From positions 315,001-379,000 of the forward strand of contig CM073321.1 of the NCBI GenBank assembly GCA_037043015.1: a DNA stretch of 64,000 nt, read 5' to 3'. Each line of letters opens with the position of its first letter. Position 1 is the first letter of the stretch. Below the pieces are notes generated by a model that made no database searches, was not told where the DNA came from, and was given only the letters and a program-made list of their open reading frames with translations. This DNA is from Bryum argenteum (lineage: Eukaryota > Streptophyta > Bryopsida > Bryales > Bryaceae). Of the stretch, positions 1-11,880 are shown one piece after another. Position numbers and translations under genes: made by a program.

Positions 1-282
1 GAACCTGAACGATTTTAAAAGACCATCTTCCTTTACTTAGGCAAAATACTGATAGGTGCAACGATGATGCTTACTCGATGGGTGTTGTTCTGCATTTCAA
101 AGAGCTGAAGTTGTCCGATGCGTACACAGATACAGTAATAAGTGAATCATTGTTCTTGTTGTAGAAAAGACTGCGAATAACTTCGTCAGCACTGACGTTG
201 AGGAAACATATCCTTTTGTTTGTATCTGCCGAGAGATTTAAAAAGCCGTCAAAAATTAACGAAAGATCTACAACCCAAATTA
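1..282. other. No gene recognised
   Basis: I see no convincing coding, RNA or repeat signal in this first stretch. It is downstream of the weak minus-strand gene fragments that follow. Confidence 0.4.
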
Positions 283-1582
283 TTAATTGTCATATGCAGC
301 GGGTTTCAAACCTCTACTAAATGCAGCACAAATTCCGGAGTGTGTCAGAGCAAAGACGGTGTCTCGCGCGGCAACGATCTCCACTATCCTTGACCTTTTC
401 TTTAAGAACGGTAGCTTCAAAAAGTTATGAGCCTTAGGGTCATGGGTATCAAATTCCTCCTGCAAGTACAAACACACCGCACTCAGACGCATTAGCAAGC
501 ATAGGTTCGCTTGAGATATCATGTCCCACGTGAACATGCGTCTGCAATGATCGACTGTGCGACGCAAAGGACTACCGTCCATATTTTCTCATTCAGGAAA
601 CGCCAGCTAAAACCTCACACTCTTGGACTTCTCAGACAAACCCAGGAGAAACTCCCCTAAATTATTTGTAAACTTAACCCTCTGACAGGTCGTCGCCAAC
701 CGCTTCTCATTCTTAGACAGCTTTCTATAAAGTCACTGTCAGATCAGGTTTCCACTGCATAACTTCTGAATTAGAGGCGTTCACACTAGACCTGACACAC
801 CAGCCGAAGAAAACTCTTCAGGTAAAGGTGCAGTCCACCAAACAGGAGCATGGACCATGCCACGGACCGTAACATTGCAACTCCCACAGCCTATCGATAT
901 CTGGATAGAGATAGGACCTGAACAAAAGCGATAATTTAAAATAGAACAGATGGACGCATTCTCCGAACTTCGACCACTGAAAAGTGCCAGATAGTCCACC
1001 GATGACCTCATAGAGCCAGGAGGGAGGACACCAACGCAATGAAATACAACATCGGCTTCCAATATCCGTGAAGAGACAAAATTATACAAAGAGAAACATT
1101 CAATTCATTGGTCACCGTCAGTCTAGTGGCTCTCGACTATCCAACGATCCTCGTTTAGCGTCCAGCGACTCACAAAACTAGAAAATGGAGACAACACAAA
1201 AGGAATACGTTCAGAATCGAGTGCACGACATAGCGAGGACAAGATGGCAAGTACCAACCTGCAGGTGAAAGTACCGAAACTTTTCCTGCGAGTTGCTGCG
1301 GTTGAAAGCCCAGTTGCCCGCACGACTTATCTCCCGTTTCAGCAACTTCTGCACGCAGTTCTTGGAGTCGTCAGGCCGTGTCCGTTTCCCAGCCACGATG
1401 CGTCGCCCGCACGTTGGCCTGGGGCTGCCTTGCAATCGACCCTTACCCATAGAATCCATATCTTCCTTCAACACGGCAAGCCGGGCGGCCTGCCTCTGCG
1501 TAATCTTGATCCGATAATACGGTCACTGCTAGTCCCTTCCCGGTCAACCGAATTCGCTCCTAGACACCACAGACCCTCGCGC
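283..1582 (-). pseudogene. Minus-strand gene fragments, possibly RCC1-repeat-like
   Basis: Three minus-strand open stretches (about 1582-1262, 1089-781 and 582-283) could be exons of one gene. The last reads RIVEIVAARDTVFALTHSG, which resembles one blade of an RCC1 repeat (a hydrophobic run, then an alanine-rich turn, then FALT.SG). The middle one has a similar VTVRGMVHAPVWWT stretch. The first is lysine/arginine-rich and ends in CTGCAG followed by GTTGGT, a possible donor. A stop lies shortly after the first possible ATG. The RCC1 reading rests on one or two motif-like stretches only; the whole could equally be chance open frames. No function is assigned. Confidence 0.22.
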
Positions 1583-2660
1583 CATGCCCCACCGTCACAT
1601 AGCCACTACATAACACTGCACGTGACGAGGCGGGATAAACCTGACCATGAAGACCAGACCTAATGCACGACTGGAGAAGCAACTTCCCTGCAAATGATTA
1701 TCAGGCAGCTGATCGTTAGCAATACCTCCGACGGATACCCTCGGCCCCTCCCCGGGCCGGGCAAAACCCCTGCTACTGCACGAAGGACGGATCAGTGGGG
1801 GCGTGGTGAGGGAGATAACCCAACTCCGCTGAGTTACCCATGTCCGCTCATCGCACTCCATGGCCGTGCACCCGGTATCCCATGTGGCTGAGTCGCGGTC
1901 ACTTTTTAAATTTGAATTTGAAGTGTTCCATTGTTTGCTTCATTAAGCCATGTTCCCGCGCAAGCCCCAGCCAAGACGGGTTAGAGTTACCCCTTAAACG
2001 CCCATGGAGGGCCGAGGGGCTTAAGGTCGAGGGACCTAAAACCAATCATTTAAGAGAATTTCCACCAAAAGTGTAGGTGTAGTACTAGAGGGTGATTTTT
2101 CCTTTGAAAGAGAAATAAGTGTTGTGAGGAATACAACTTCAATTTTTAGGTTTACTCCAACCAGTGAATTTTTAAAGCCAATATGTTACTAATACACTTG
2201 ACCGATATGTAGGTTCACCTAAACCGATAATGAAGAAACTAACATCTTGGATATTTAAATTTTTATATTTTTAGAACCAATCAATGCATTATATCAATTG
2301 AGAGACGGAATCATGAACCTAAGTAATATGACTACTTGGCCACGAGATTTTTCGTGAGTAGTTGGTTATAGGCGTTTGGTCGGGTATGGGTGTCTCGACC
2401 TTATTATTTAACAAAATTGCTTTGTAGCACTCACTGCAGTCAACTTTTCACTTGTATTTCGATGTCAAACTAGTCACCTTCTTACGATGCATTCAAAAAG
2501 TGAAATCTCACAATTCAAATTACAATTTGTATAAGTGATTTTGTGCCTTGGAAGGTATGTGATAGGTAGGTTGGGGTTATATATAACCTTCTAGTGGATT
2601 GCAAGCTCATCATTTATTACAACCTTGTAGTGGGTTGCAAGCTCAAGTTCAAGAAGTGCA
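1583..2660. other. No gene recognised; AT-rich spacer
   Basis: Open frames here are short, overlap on both strands and show no motif I recognise. From about 2100 the sequence is AT-rich. A short imperfect duplication (a 'gtggRttgcaagctca' phrase) occurs near 2594 and 2631. It lies downstream of the DUF7869-type gene on the minus strand. Confidence 0.4.
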
Positions 2661-4580
2661 CTATTCACAATACCAAGTCCAAATGATTTTAATCGGAGGC
2701 CCACGACCATCAGATCGATTACCGACCGGTCGAGTTGGATCACCACGTGGCAACAAACAACGACCTTTCGAGTCCTCTCTCCACAACTTAATTCCGGTTG
2801 TATAATTTGGCAACCAATCTTTTGTTGTGAACGAAACCTTGTACTTCATCACAGGACAACCAGACGAATCCAATAAAAACTTGAATTGTTGTACCTTCGT
2901 ATGACCCAAAAGTGCTTCCTCTTCATGCCTAATAAACCCATTGATAAATCTTTTAAAATAAGGAACTTCTTCAACAAAGTGGGAGATGGCTGGAATAGAT
3001 TTCACGTCTATGAAAGTTCATGAGTAACGGAATAGTGGGGAAATTGTCTTTCCTCAACAACATGCTCCACCTCCCAAACATTGCATCGATGTCATCATGG
3101 GTATGCCCAACCAACATGAAATTGACGTATACCTCCCAGAAGATCTTCTTTGCGACAAGGAGAGACCAAAAACAGAATACATATCTATTCTTGTTGTCAC
3201 CTGCTGCATTGTCCATCTGAACTTTAAGAATTGGCGGAAGAGGAATCCCTCGAAGTGGAAGAACTGGTGCTGGACGGAGTAATGATATGCAAGTCTCCGC
3301 ACCTTGAAGAACAGCATCAAAGATAGGTGCCGACCTCGACACAACAAAAAGCTCCCTCGAAGAGTACTTTGGTGGCAAATCTATATCTCAGAGCAGCTTA
3401 GCAAAAGAACCCAGCGTGTAATTTGAATCCTGTGTGAAAATATCTAGACTGTAATGCGCGTAGCGTACATCTCCGTGGCCATGGGTTTCTTGGCATAAAA
3501 TTCAGGAAAGTGTAACTTCCGAATTCTACTCAGGCAAGATGGCTAGACCATCTTCAAACCGAAGCCTTCATTTGCGGCGTTGATCTCCGGGATGGCACTC
3601 TTCCATTTCCATGTAGCGGGAAGAATCATCGATACAACCTTCTCTCCAGATTTCAATGTCCTCGTTCGGTGGGGCATGTGATCCGCAGAGTTCTCCAGTA
3701 TGCAACGCAGGGTTGCAGTTGCCTACGACGTGTGCTTACGCGGTTTAAGCAAAGACAAATTTCCATGGGGATGCGCCATGACGCCATCGGCCACGTACAT
3801 TTGAAACTGATGGAAGGTTGCCTCACACACTCGAGCAATATGTCTCCACACAGGCAAGCAAACATCGATTTCCTCAACCGGGACCACCCGCTTCCCGTCA
3901 ACATTCGGATGAACCTGCCTGTGAACGTCAAGCTTCATGTGAAACCTGAATTGGTAGGTCGTTCCTCTATACATCCGCTCTCGGAAAGATTGGATCTTCT
4001 CCCTCGGGAAGGGCTGAACATAGTTCCTGGTTCAGCAAACTTTGCTTGAGACAGAGTTGAAAGACTCCTGAGTTAATAATCCTTTGGATTTGACGGATGT
4101 TTCACGAGGCAGGTTCCTAGCTGTATTGTTGTAACATCCGCTACGCGATTACTGAGGTCTCGCAAGAAGTGTAACACGAGAGTCATGATCGTGTTTTATC
4201 TCATGGTCTCTAAGACTAGCCCCATTGTAGAAGACTTTATCAAACAGCCACGCCCTGACAGAATATCTCCACTCATCTGGCACCACAATGGCATCAATGG
4301 TCTTCGAAATTTGAACTGCAATTCGGGAGTGCTCAAGTGGACTATTGGACAAGATCGTAACTGATGCTGTGACATAGGCCCTCCGCTACAGGCCGACCCT
4401 CGTCACCGTAAAGGGTAACGAACTAAGTAGCCCAAAAACGCTGGGGGATACCTTCACAGATTGGAAAGTTTTCTAGCACCTCCGGTTGCTCTACAACATC
4501 CACGTCAGAGGAGAAATCACCAAGCATTTGAGCATCTTGAGCAGTCATGGTAGAAATTGCACAATCATCACAAACGATAG
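2661..4580 (-). pseudogene. DUF7869-type gene, first copy, decayed
   Basis: The clearest block (3378-2971) carries the family signature: QMDNAAGDNKNRYVF, then a hydrophobic LLVAKKIFWEVYVNF segment, then VGHTHDDIDAMFGR. The 3005-2661 block continues it with LLDSSGCPVMKYKV and a WLPNYTTGIKLW stretch. Upstream blocks (3974-3723, 4352-4149) look like the N-terminal half, and an ATG at 4548 opens a short exon beginning MTAQDAQML. Stops and frame changes separate the blocks, so it is broken. DUF7869 proteins are uncharacterised and common in plants and oomycetes. The conserved D-N and H-x-H-x-D-I-D residues would suit a metal-binding RNase H-like nuclease or transposase, but that is my inference. 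The colinear second copy at 48.4-49.9 kb supports the family call. Confidence 0.72.
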
Positions 4581-5945
4581 CTTAAATAACAAAAGAATCC
4601 ATGGCAGTTCAACTCGACTCTAGTTGAATACATTAATGACAGAACAAACCCAGTTTTATATATCCGTCAATTCAATTCAGGAAACAGAAATAGAAGAAAA
4701 TAATTTAGACAAAGAAAATATGTATGAATAGATTCAACTCGACTCGAGTTGAAATTCCCGGAATAGAATTCCTACAATAATTAAAATAGTCGTTATCATA
4801 AAATTTGGTACTCAAGATACTGAAGGCATTTAAAGTGGCACGAGTGTTTATAGCTATTAATAAGTAGCCATAAAATCACACCAATCAAGAACTTAATATA
4901 TATGCGGTATTTAGTACTCAAGTCTATTTAGACTTAAGAATGCATTGAATTTGCTGTTGTGTCGGAAAATATATTTTTGAATTCAACTCAAGTTGAGTTG
5001 AATATCCACAAATATTTGCTGCGAATCCACTGCAAGGACAAATATATATCTAATTATGAGCGATTTCTAATTTAACTCGATTCGAGTTAAATATTGTTGG
5101 GGTGATCACAATATCACGTGGCTTAGCCGGAAATCGTGCAGCGTGAATTTCAACTCGACTCGAGTTGAATATTTGGATCTTTAAAGAGATTATCTTCTCA
5201 CGGCTAAACCAGTTGACACTGGATGTTGTCCAATTCAACTCGAGTCGAGTTGAATATCAACACCCATGAATATATCATTCCTGTTTCTGTGAATATTATT
5301 CATACTTATCGAATATATCTGCAGTTATGTGATAATTTATATTTAACTTGATTCGAGTTATATATTATGGGTATGACAACAATATGAAGTGTCCCTGCCG
5401 TATATCCACACCGTGAATTTCAACCCGAATCGAGTTGAATATCCACATCTATAAAGGAAACATTTTCTTACGAATAAACCAAATAACACTAGATGATTCC
5501 CAATTCAACTCAACTCCAGTTGGATATCAACACCCATGAATATATTATTCCTAATTCTGACACCATGATTGATAGTTGACGAATTACAATTTAACTCCAC
5601 TCGAGTTAAAATTGTACGGTGGGAATTAGACATACATACTACGACTATATAATTTCAACTCGACTCGAGTTGAATTCGTTCAGTACGGACGAGTATGCTA
5701 AAACATTCTCCTGGAAATATCGGTGGAATTTACGGAACTCATAACCAGCTAACACTCAAAAATATACAGTGACGTATAAGGTGCGACGTGAATACTCATT
5801 TAATGAATGAGCACAGATTCCAGAACATAATCCCCACAAACACAGAAAAGTTATCCCTGTCAGGAGATAACGTGCATGCTATTAATAGTAAGTGTTGAAA
5901 CACTGAGGAATTGTGCCTTGCACTCAATTTGCGAACCACGCTCAC
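4581..5945 (-). other. Probable leader intron of the DUF7869-type gene
   Basis: On the minus strand a good donor (CAG followed by GTGAGC, at 5945) and a pyrimidine-rich acceptor ending TTTAAG (at 4581) bracket this stretch. The acceptor lies about 30 bases before the ATG at 4548. All 11 palindromes of the first cluster fall inside it. Splicing is inferred from consensus only. Confidence 0.45.
4608..5674. repeat. Palindrome cluster A1 (11 sites)
   Basis: Eleven 21-base sites built as arm TTCAACTCGA, one free base, arm TCGAGTTGAA start at 4608, 4733, 4982, 5071, 5149, 5234, 5342, 5419, 5504, 5590 and 5654. Those at 4733, 5149, 5234 and 5654 match the consensus arms exactly. 4982 and 5071 differ from consensus but changed both arms together, so they stay perfect palindromes. 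Typical spacing is 77-90 bases. From 5071 on, a unit of about 270 bases carrying three sites is tandemly duplicated (5071/5149/5234 against 5342/5419/5504). Confidence 0.93.
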
Positions 5946-6420
5946 CTGCGAATTGCAGATTTTGAAAGGGAAAGTAGGGCTCGCAACTAAAGAAAACACG
6001 CACAACAATCAGTGGCTAATACGAAAATAAAAAAAAAAAACATGACGAGCAACTGTCATAACTTGAAACATAATCAAACATCATGCGCCTCTTCTACAAT
6101 ACTAAAACTTCTAAATGAGGAACTACATCGATCCCAGTGAATACCAACTCAAACTTCTTCTACACAAACACGAATCTTGAACACACACCGGAACAAAATA
6201 TCGCACTAAGCGCACCTTGAGAGCACGGACGAGAGTGAGAGAACTGAAAGGAAAGGTTGAGAGACTGACTAGCCCGACCCTAGTCCGACCTCAACGGCTA
6301 CATCGTGAGAGTATCCTCAATGCCTGATATCGTGCAAAAAGACGACGCATTTTGTCACAATATGAATTTTGTCTTCATAAGGCTCTTAAATAGGATTTCG
6401 ATTTTTAAAACCGAGTTTTG
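5946..6420 (-). promoter_or_regulatory. Possible 5' leader and promoter side of the DUF7869-type gene
   Basis: The stretch upstream of the inferred donor at 5945 has no long reading frame. It would be the non-coding first exon and promoter if the leader-intron model is right. I cannot place a TATA box or start site with confidence. Confidence 0.25.
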
Positions 6421-7530
6421 AAAATATTTGGCGGCAAAGATGTTTCGGCGGGAAACTGATTTTTGGAAAGAAAGCCATTCATAAATATGGATTTTTTATA
6501 TTTTACAAACAATTGTGTCTTAAATTTTTCTCCATAAAATTCAACATTCATACATAACTATAGCTTGTGGAAAAAAAATACAAATTCGTATTCATATATT
6601 TATCGAATAAAATATAATAATTACAAAATTAGAGTAACTAGAGTAACTGAGAACATTCCATTGACAAATCTTCACTTAATTAGACACAATCAATGGAATC
6701 AAATATGTTGTAGACTACTTATAAAAAATACATTAAAAAAACATAGAATACTAACATAGAATAAAAACAACACAAATAAATGAGCATATGAATAAATATA
6801 AATATAAATATACACATATACATAATATGTTAAATACATAATATTTTATGTCAATTATAATTGTTTTTGAGATAAATTTGAATACAAATTAAGCATTTAT
6901 TGTGCTAACTTAATATAGAATGAAAGAAGCGCAATTACATGCCCATAAGAGTACAAATAAATATAGGAATAAATAAACAAATAAATAAATATACATATAT
7001 ATAGATATATATACGAGTACAAATGTATATGAAAATATAAATAAGTACGTATATATACATTGATACTAGTATAGAATTTAAATTCATAAAATCTTAATTC
7101 AATTATATTTGATTATAACATAAATTTCAATACATATTGAGCATTTATTGTGTTATCTTAATATAGAATAAGGAAAGCGCAACTATATGCCCATGCGAGT
7201 TCAAATATGTATATATATGAATAGATAAATAAATAAATATATGTATATATAAATATATATATAGATACTAGTATAGAAGTTAAATTCATAAAATCTTAAG
7301 TCAATTATATTAATTCAAAGATAAAGTTGAATACAAATTAAGCATTTATTGTGCTATCTTAATATAGAATAAAAAAGCGCAATTAAACGCCCATGAGTAC
7401 AAATATATATATGAATAAATAAATAAGTACGTATATATACATAGATACTAGTATAGAACTTAAATTCATAAAATCCTAATTCAATCATACTGATTCTAAG
7501 ATAAAGCTGAATACAAATTAAGAAAGGAGG
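6421..7530. repeat. AT-rich tandem repeats, unit about 180-250 bases
   Basis: Very AT-rich DNA. A block containing 'gcatttattgtgctatctta' followed by 'aatatagaata' and 'gcgcaatta' begins near 6880, 7129 and 7330, with a partial fourth start near 7510. The linked block 'gatactagtatagaa' recurs near 7063, 7265 and 7446. These are three and a half diverged tandem copies. No gene is visible. Confidence 0.7.
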
Positions 7531-7877
7531 GTAATTCTCTCTAAATTTACTCTAGTTTGTTTTGTCATGTGTTATTTGTTTTTAACTAAAAATTACGTTA
7601 TAATAATATATTAGCTATATTATTAGTATTTTAATGTTATATTCCTAGTATAGAAGTTATAACAATTGTGCAAGATCAACATTTACATATGAATTGAGTG
7701 TTGACAATTAAGTTATATTTCATCGTTATATAGGTTCATTATAACTAAATTGACTCTCATTCTATTTGAAGTGACTTCTCAAAGACTATTAGAAAAATAC
7801 TCTGTAAGGCGATTTGTAGCCAATAATCTACTACTATAACATAATATTGTTGGACGATCCTTTGGTATGTATGACTA

Positions 7878-8141
7878 ATGGCTATGGTATGAATGATGTA
7901 TGGTGATGGTATGTGTGATGTATGGCGATGGTATGTGTGATGTATGGCGATGGTATGTGTGATGTATGGCGATGGTATGTGTGATGTATGGCGATGGTAT
8001 ATGTGATGTATGGCGATGATATGTGTGATGTATGGCGATGGTATGTGTGATGTATGGCGATGATATGTGTGATGTATGGCGATGGTATGTGTGATGTATG
8101 GCGATGGTATGTGTGATGTATGGCGATGGTATGTGTGTTGT
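7878..8141. repeat. 22-base minisatellite, 12 copies
   Basis: Twelve consecutive 22-base units, consensus atggcgatggta followed by tgtgtgatgt, occupy exactly 264 bases with only scattered single-base differences. The 133-codon open frame on the minus strand across it is just the repeat read in all three phases (22 codons per 66 bases). Degenerate units recur near 8955-9020. Confidence 0.93.
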
Positions 8142-8639
8142 ATGGCCTTAGTATACATGATGTTTCTTAAAGATGTCTTCTATCTATATACTCCCACTGT
8201 ATTATTCATATTGTCCAATACATTCTCTCAAACCTTCCGACCTACTTATTTATCTATCCAATAATATTATTAATTTGTAGCCAATAATATTATTAATAAA
8301 ATTTTATGTTGTAATAATACTAATATAATACTCATAATTTAATGATGATTTAATGTAATAGGAATAATATAGTAATTATAGTAATAGTACAATACAGGCC
8401 AAATAAAATTTGCAAAAAAGTTATTCTAATTATAGTACCGAGGTCCAAGGATTTAGAACAAAAATTGGTATCAATAGAAAAAATAAGTTATATCATAGAC
8501 AGTGGTGGACGTGATATTAGAGTGATTAACCATCTTGAGGTAATCGATCGATGTTTCCCATCGTAGGAGGCCACGTCTACACGTATCCATTTTAGCAATG
8601 GTGACTTTACTAGTATATATATTGTCACAGACATACATT

Positions 8640-8960
8640 AGAAACTTGTAGAAGATTGAGAAGCGTCTCGGAGCATCTCAAAAGGCGCTTGAGAAGTCTC
8701 GGAATTCGCTTGAGAAGTCTCAGAAGAAGCTTCCTATTTGGTAGTATATATAGGAGTCGAGGCTGAAGGGTTCTTTAGTCACGACAACACATCTCTTGTA
8801 GTTCTCACGTTTCTTGGTGTTGTTCGTATTCTTGTTCTGTTAATCCAAGTTCTTGTTAGTTTCTCTCGAATATCCTTGTGTCTTTCCGTGTTCTTGACAT
8901 ATATATATCTACTTCGATCTTCTTATATCTACTTTTATAACATAACATTCTTTGGCGATG
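8640..8960 (+). promoter_or_regulatory. LTR-like or promoter-like segment with TATA and heat-shock-like element
   Basis: A 21-base phrase, cgcttgagaagtctcggaat, is repeated in tandem (about 8687 and 8708). It is followed by agaagaagcttcc (8723-8735), which resembles a heat-shock element, and a strong TATA (TATATATAG, 8745-8752). The sequence downstream is T-rich and leader-like, with no gene. It resembles the U3-R part of a solo LTR, but I could not find LTR ends or a partner copy. Confidence 0.35.
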
Positions 8961-9059
8961 CCTTAGTATGCGTGATATATAGTCATGGTATGTATGATGT
9001 ATGGTCATGTTATGCATGATGTACCTCAATGGTATTTTCTATCTATATATATAACAAAA

Positions 9060-10290
9060 ATAGGTTTTTAATCCGACGTTCCTTTTTACCCACTTAGGTA
9101 CACACCTACCTATCTACCAACCTATCAACATACAAATCTACCAATCTATTATATATTTTGGATTCTGTATAAAAACAATGTTAAAAAAGCAAAAATAACA
9201 ATAAATAAATAAATAAATAAATAAAAAGCAACAAGAAAATAAACATGCACACATAAAAATAATAAGCTTCATAATCTTTAAGTAATTAGTAGATAGGAGA
9301 TACTTTTTTAGCTTTAGCGTCAAGAGGACAACGAGGACCTTACTAGTTTAGAGATAGTTAAGAAATAAGTACTCATATATAAGCATTATCAATGTTGAAT
9401 TAATACTTGAGTGTTGACAATGAAATAACGTTTGTTTATTATTGTTTGTATATAACTTATATAAAAACCTATAGACAATTATTTTGTAATTATCCGTTAA
9501 CCCCTAAAGATCTAGGACGACCAAATCAGGCTTTTGCTATTTTGGGTAACGTAGATGAATAGGTTGAAAGTAATAGTTTAGTTTAAATATTTTGATGGAT
9601 GCTCCCTCTACTCCAGAGTTTATGAGGTATATTTTGCAAAGCCAAGTTCCAATTTGGGAGTCTCGTCTTGTTTTTGAACTACGTATACTCGAGTAAAAAA
9701 CAGATACATACATAATTAAAATAAACATAGTATTGTTTAAAAGAATTGTAGACACATGATACGTTTTTAGCTTCTACGCCTTGTTGATAGGGACATTTCT
9801 AGTATAACAAAATTGGATTATCGGTGATAGATCTGGCGATCCTTCCTATCAACCTACGTACCTATCTCGTACAAACATTCCTACCTATCTAGCTACCTAT
9901 CTACCAACATACAAACGTACTTACCTACGCACCTACTTTTTATGCTTTTATATTACATTAAAAAAATAATGTTAACGAAGCAAAAATAATAAACCAAAAA
10001 AAACAAAAAAAAAAACAACAAAAAAATAATCACGCACGGATAAAAATAATGAGCATGACAACATCTTAGAAATTGGTAGAGAGGGGATAATGTTTTAGCT
10101 TCCTTCTCCGGACAACAATGACCTTATTGGTTTAGAGAACGGTAACTAATGGTTAGTGGGATATGAGCATTATCAAAGTTGAATTAGTGCTTGGGTGTTG
10201 ACAATTAAATACTATTTGTTTTTTCTTGTTTGTATCTAATTTCAATATATAACTACACACAACTTTTTAGTAATTAAAACATCGAGTAAA
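9060..10290. repeat. Diverged direct duplication of about 430 bases
   Basis: The segment 9060-9490 and the segment 9830-10290 run in parallel: a 'cctacctatctacc' region, an 'aacaatgttaaaaaagcaaaaat'-type A-rich stretch, then 'gttgaattaRtRcttg' with 'gtgttgacaat', and a 'tttgtt...ttgtttgtat' end. A further partial relative lies near 7680-7740. Repeats of this kind are probably fossil non-autonomous transposons. No gene is visible. Confidence 0.65.
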
Positions 10291-10529
10291 ATTTAGGCTC
10301 TACAACACTTTACAATAGTACATGTAGTATAAAATAGTGAAAAATAGTATGGAATTTAGTGTAGTGTAGAGACGGGCAGACATGAAAAGGGCAAGAAATT
10401 GCTGCCCGGGGCAATATTCGGCTGGGGCAGCATGTAAGGCGGCCTGGGTAGGCAGGGTAGTGGAGAAGGCGGCCCGGGCAAGATTAGGGGCAACCCGCCC
10501 GAATTCTGGCCAGGAACGGAGAGTGGGGG
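10291..10529. other. GC-rich, imperfectly repetitive spacer
   Basis: From about 10380 there is an abrupt change from AT-rich to GC-rich sequence with repeated 'ggcagggtag' and 'ggcccgggc'-like phrases. No coding signal is visible. It directly precedes the leader of copy A. Confidence 0.3.
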
Positions 10530-11880
10530 GGGGCTAGGGTTTGGCCCCCATTCTATTCCTCGTCATCCTCCCTACTGCGCTGCCGCATGCTTGTTTTCGT
10601 CTGTCGGCAACATCATTTGTGTTTTCTTGATTTTCTTGCTATCGCTACCTCCTGGCCTCAAAAGTAGCTATCTCCTGGCCTCGAAGGATGTGTTACTCGC
10701 TCATGGTTATATAGTCTCTTCTACTATCTACTCGCTTGTCTTTGTAGATTCTCGCCTGTCTTCTATGCTCTTAGACGCTTCTTGCTCTGCTCCCCGACGC
10801 ATTTTGCTTCTCTTAGCTCTGCGCCTTGACCCCATTAGCTTCCAATGGTGTAGACTTCTCTTGCGCGACGCTGTTGGCTTGTGAAGCTGTCTTCTGCGTC
10901 TCGAAGTATCCGCTTCCCGAGATTTTTGCTGCATCAAGTGGGTGGCTTGTTTGGCGCTTTTGCAGCTTGGGCGGCGCTCACCGAAGTTCTTGGACTTCCC
11001 AACCTTATTTGTAAGTCACTTGGCACTATTTGTAGCTTTTGTTTTGCATTTTCATTCTTTAGTGTTTGCTTATTTTGTTCATTTCTGTCAGTTTTCCAAA
11101 CTTCGGTACTTGAATTTGACTAGCTTTCAGGATCCTTAAAATTTGAGTGACTACTTTAGAAAAGATGAGGAGGAACTTTGAGTGTAGATGTGTGATTTAG
11201 AAAAAAAAGGAAACTGGCTTGTTGGAGCTGGTTCATCAAATTTCAGAACCCTAAATGTTAAGAGCAGCTCTGGAATTTGAATGTTGAAACAAAAAGGGTG
11301 GATTTTTTGAGCTGTTTAGGTTTGATTCGGAGCAGTTCACAAATTCGTTCAATCGGCAATTTATGAGAGTTGTCAATCAGATTGTACTTAGTGATTTTAG
11401 ATATTCAAGATGCGTATGTTCACTTCCAGATCATCGATTTTTCAATCATTTGCAATTGAATGTAACTACTATGTGATTCTTGCATACTTGACTCTGCGTT
11501 ACTTTTGAGAATTTCCTTATGAATCATTCATTGTACAATTCGATTATCCTATAACAGGGCATTCAGGATTGCATCAAATTTTGTTTCCTGCAGATGTAAA
11601 TGTACTTTGAAAATGCATCAATGTATTGTCTTTTTGACGCTCCAAAAATGCGTTTGACCTTATTCTCACGAATTGCAAGTAATTCTTTCGTAATAAGCTC
11701 TCTAAGCTGTGTAGAGATTTACATGTTTCTTTGATAACTCTGTACATAGTGACTAAATGGTATTACGATACTGATCAAATTTGAATGCCATATTGTTTGC
11801 TTCATGATTAGGACAAAGCTGAGGATTGTCCAATTGTCTGCGGTTTCCACATACTAGAAGGGAAGCAAACATAACAATGG
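10530..11880 (+). promoter_or_regulatory. 5' leader of ParB/methyltransferase-like copy A, with a leader intron
   Basis: A plant-type leader phrase (ctagggtttgg, near 10534) starts a pyrimidine-rich, ATG-poor stretch. It ends in a consensus donor, TTATTT followed by GTAAGT at 11011. A matching acceptor, gattag at 11810-11811, opens a 69-base exon that ends AACATAACAATGG at 11880, immediately before another consensus donor, GTGAGT. The intron 11011-11811 is T-rich like many plant leader introns. The model is inferred from splice consensus and from the fit to the coding frame downstream. Confidence 0.45.

Noticed and set aside
1244..1663. 139-codon plus-strand frame starting MASTNLQVKV
   Set aside because: It is antisense to a more gene-like lysine-rich frame, has no recognisable motif and a low-complexity end.
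4608..5674. CRISPR-like array
   Set aside because: Repeats are palindromes with unequal spacing and spacers that are themselves partly duplicated, in a plant-type intron; no cas genes.
7757..8158. 133-codon histidine-rich open frame
   Set aside because: It is the 22-base minisatellite read in rotating phases, giving a 22-codon periodicity; no gene.
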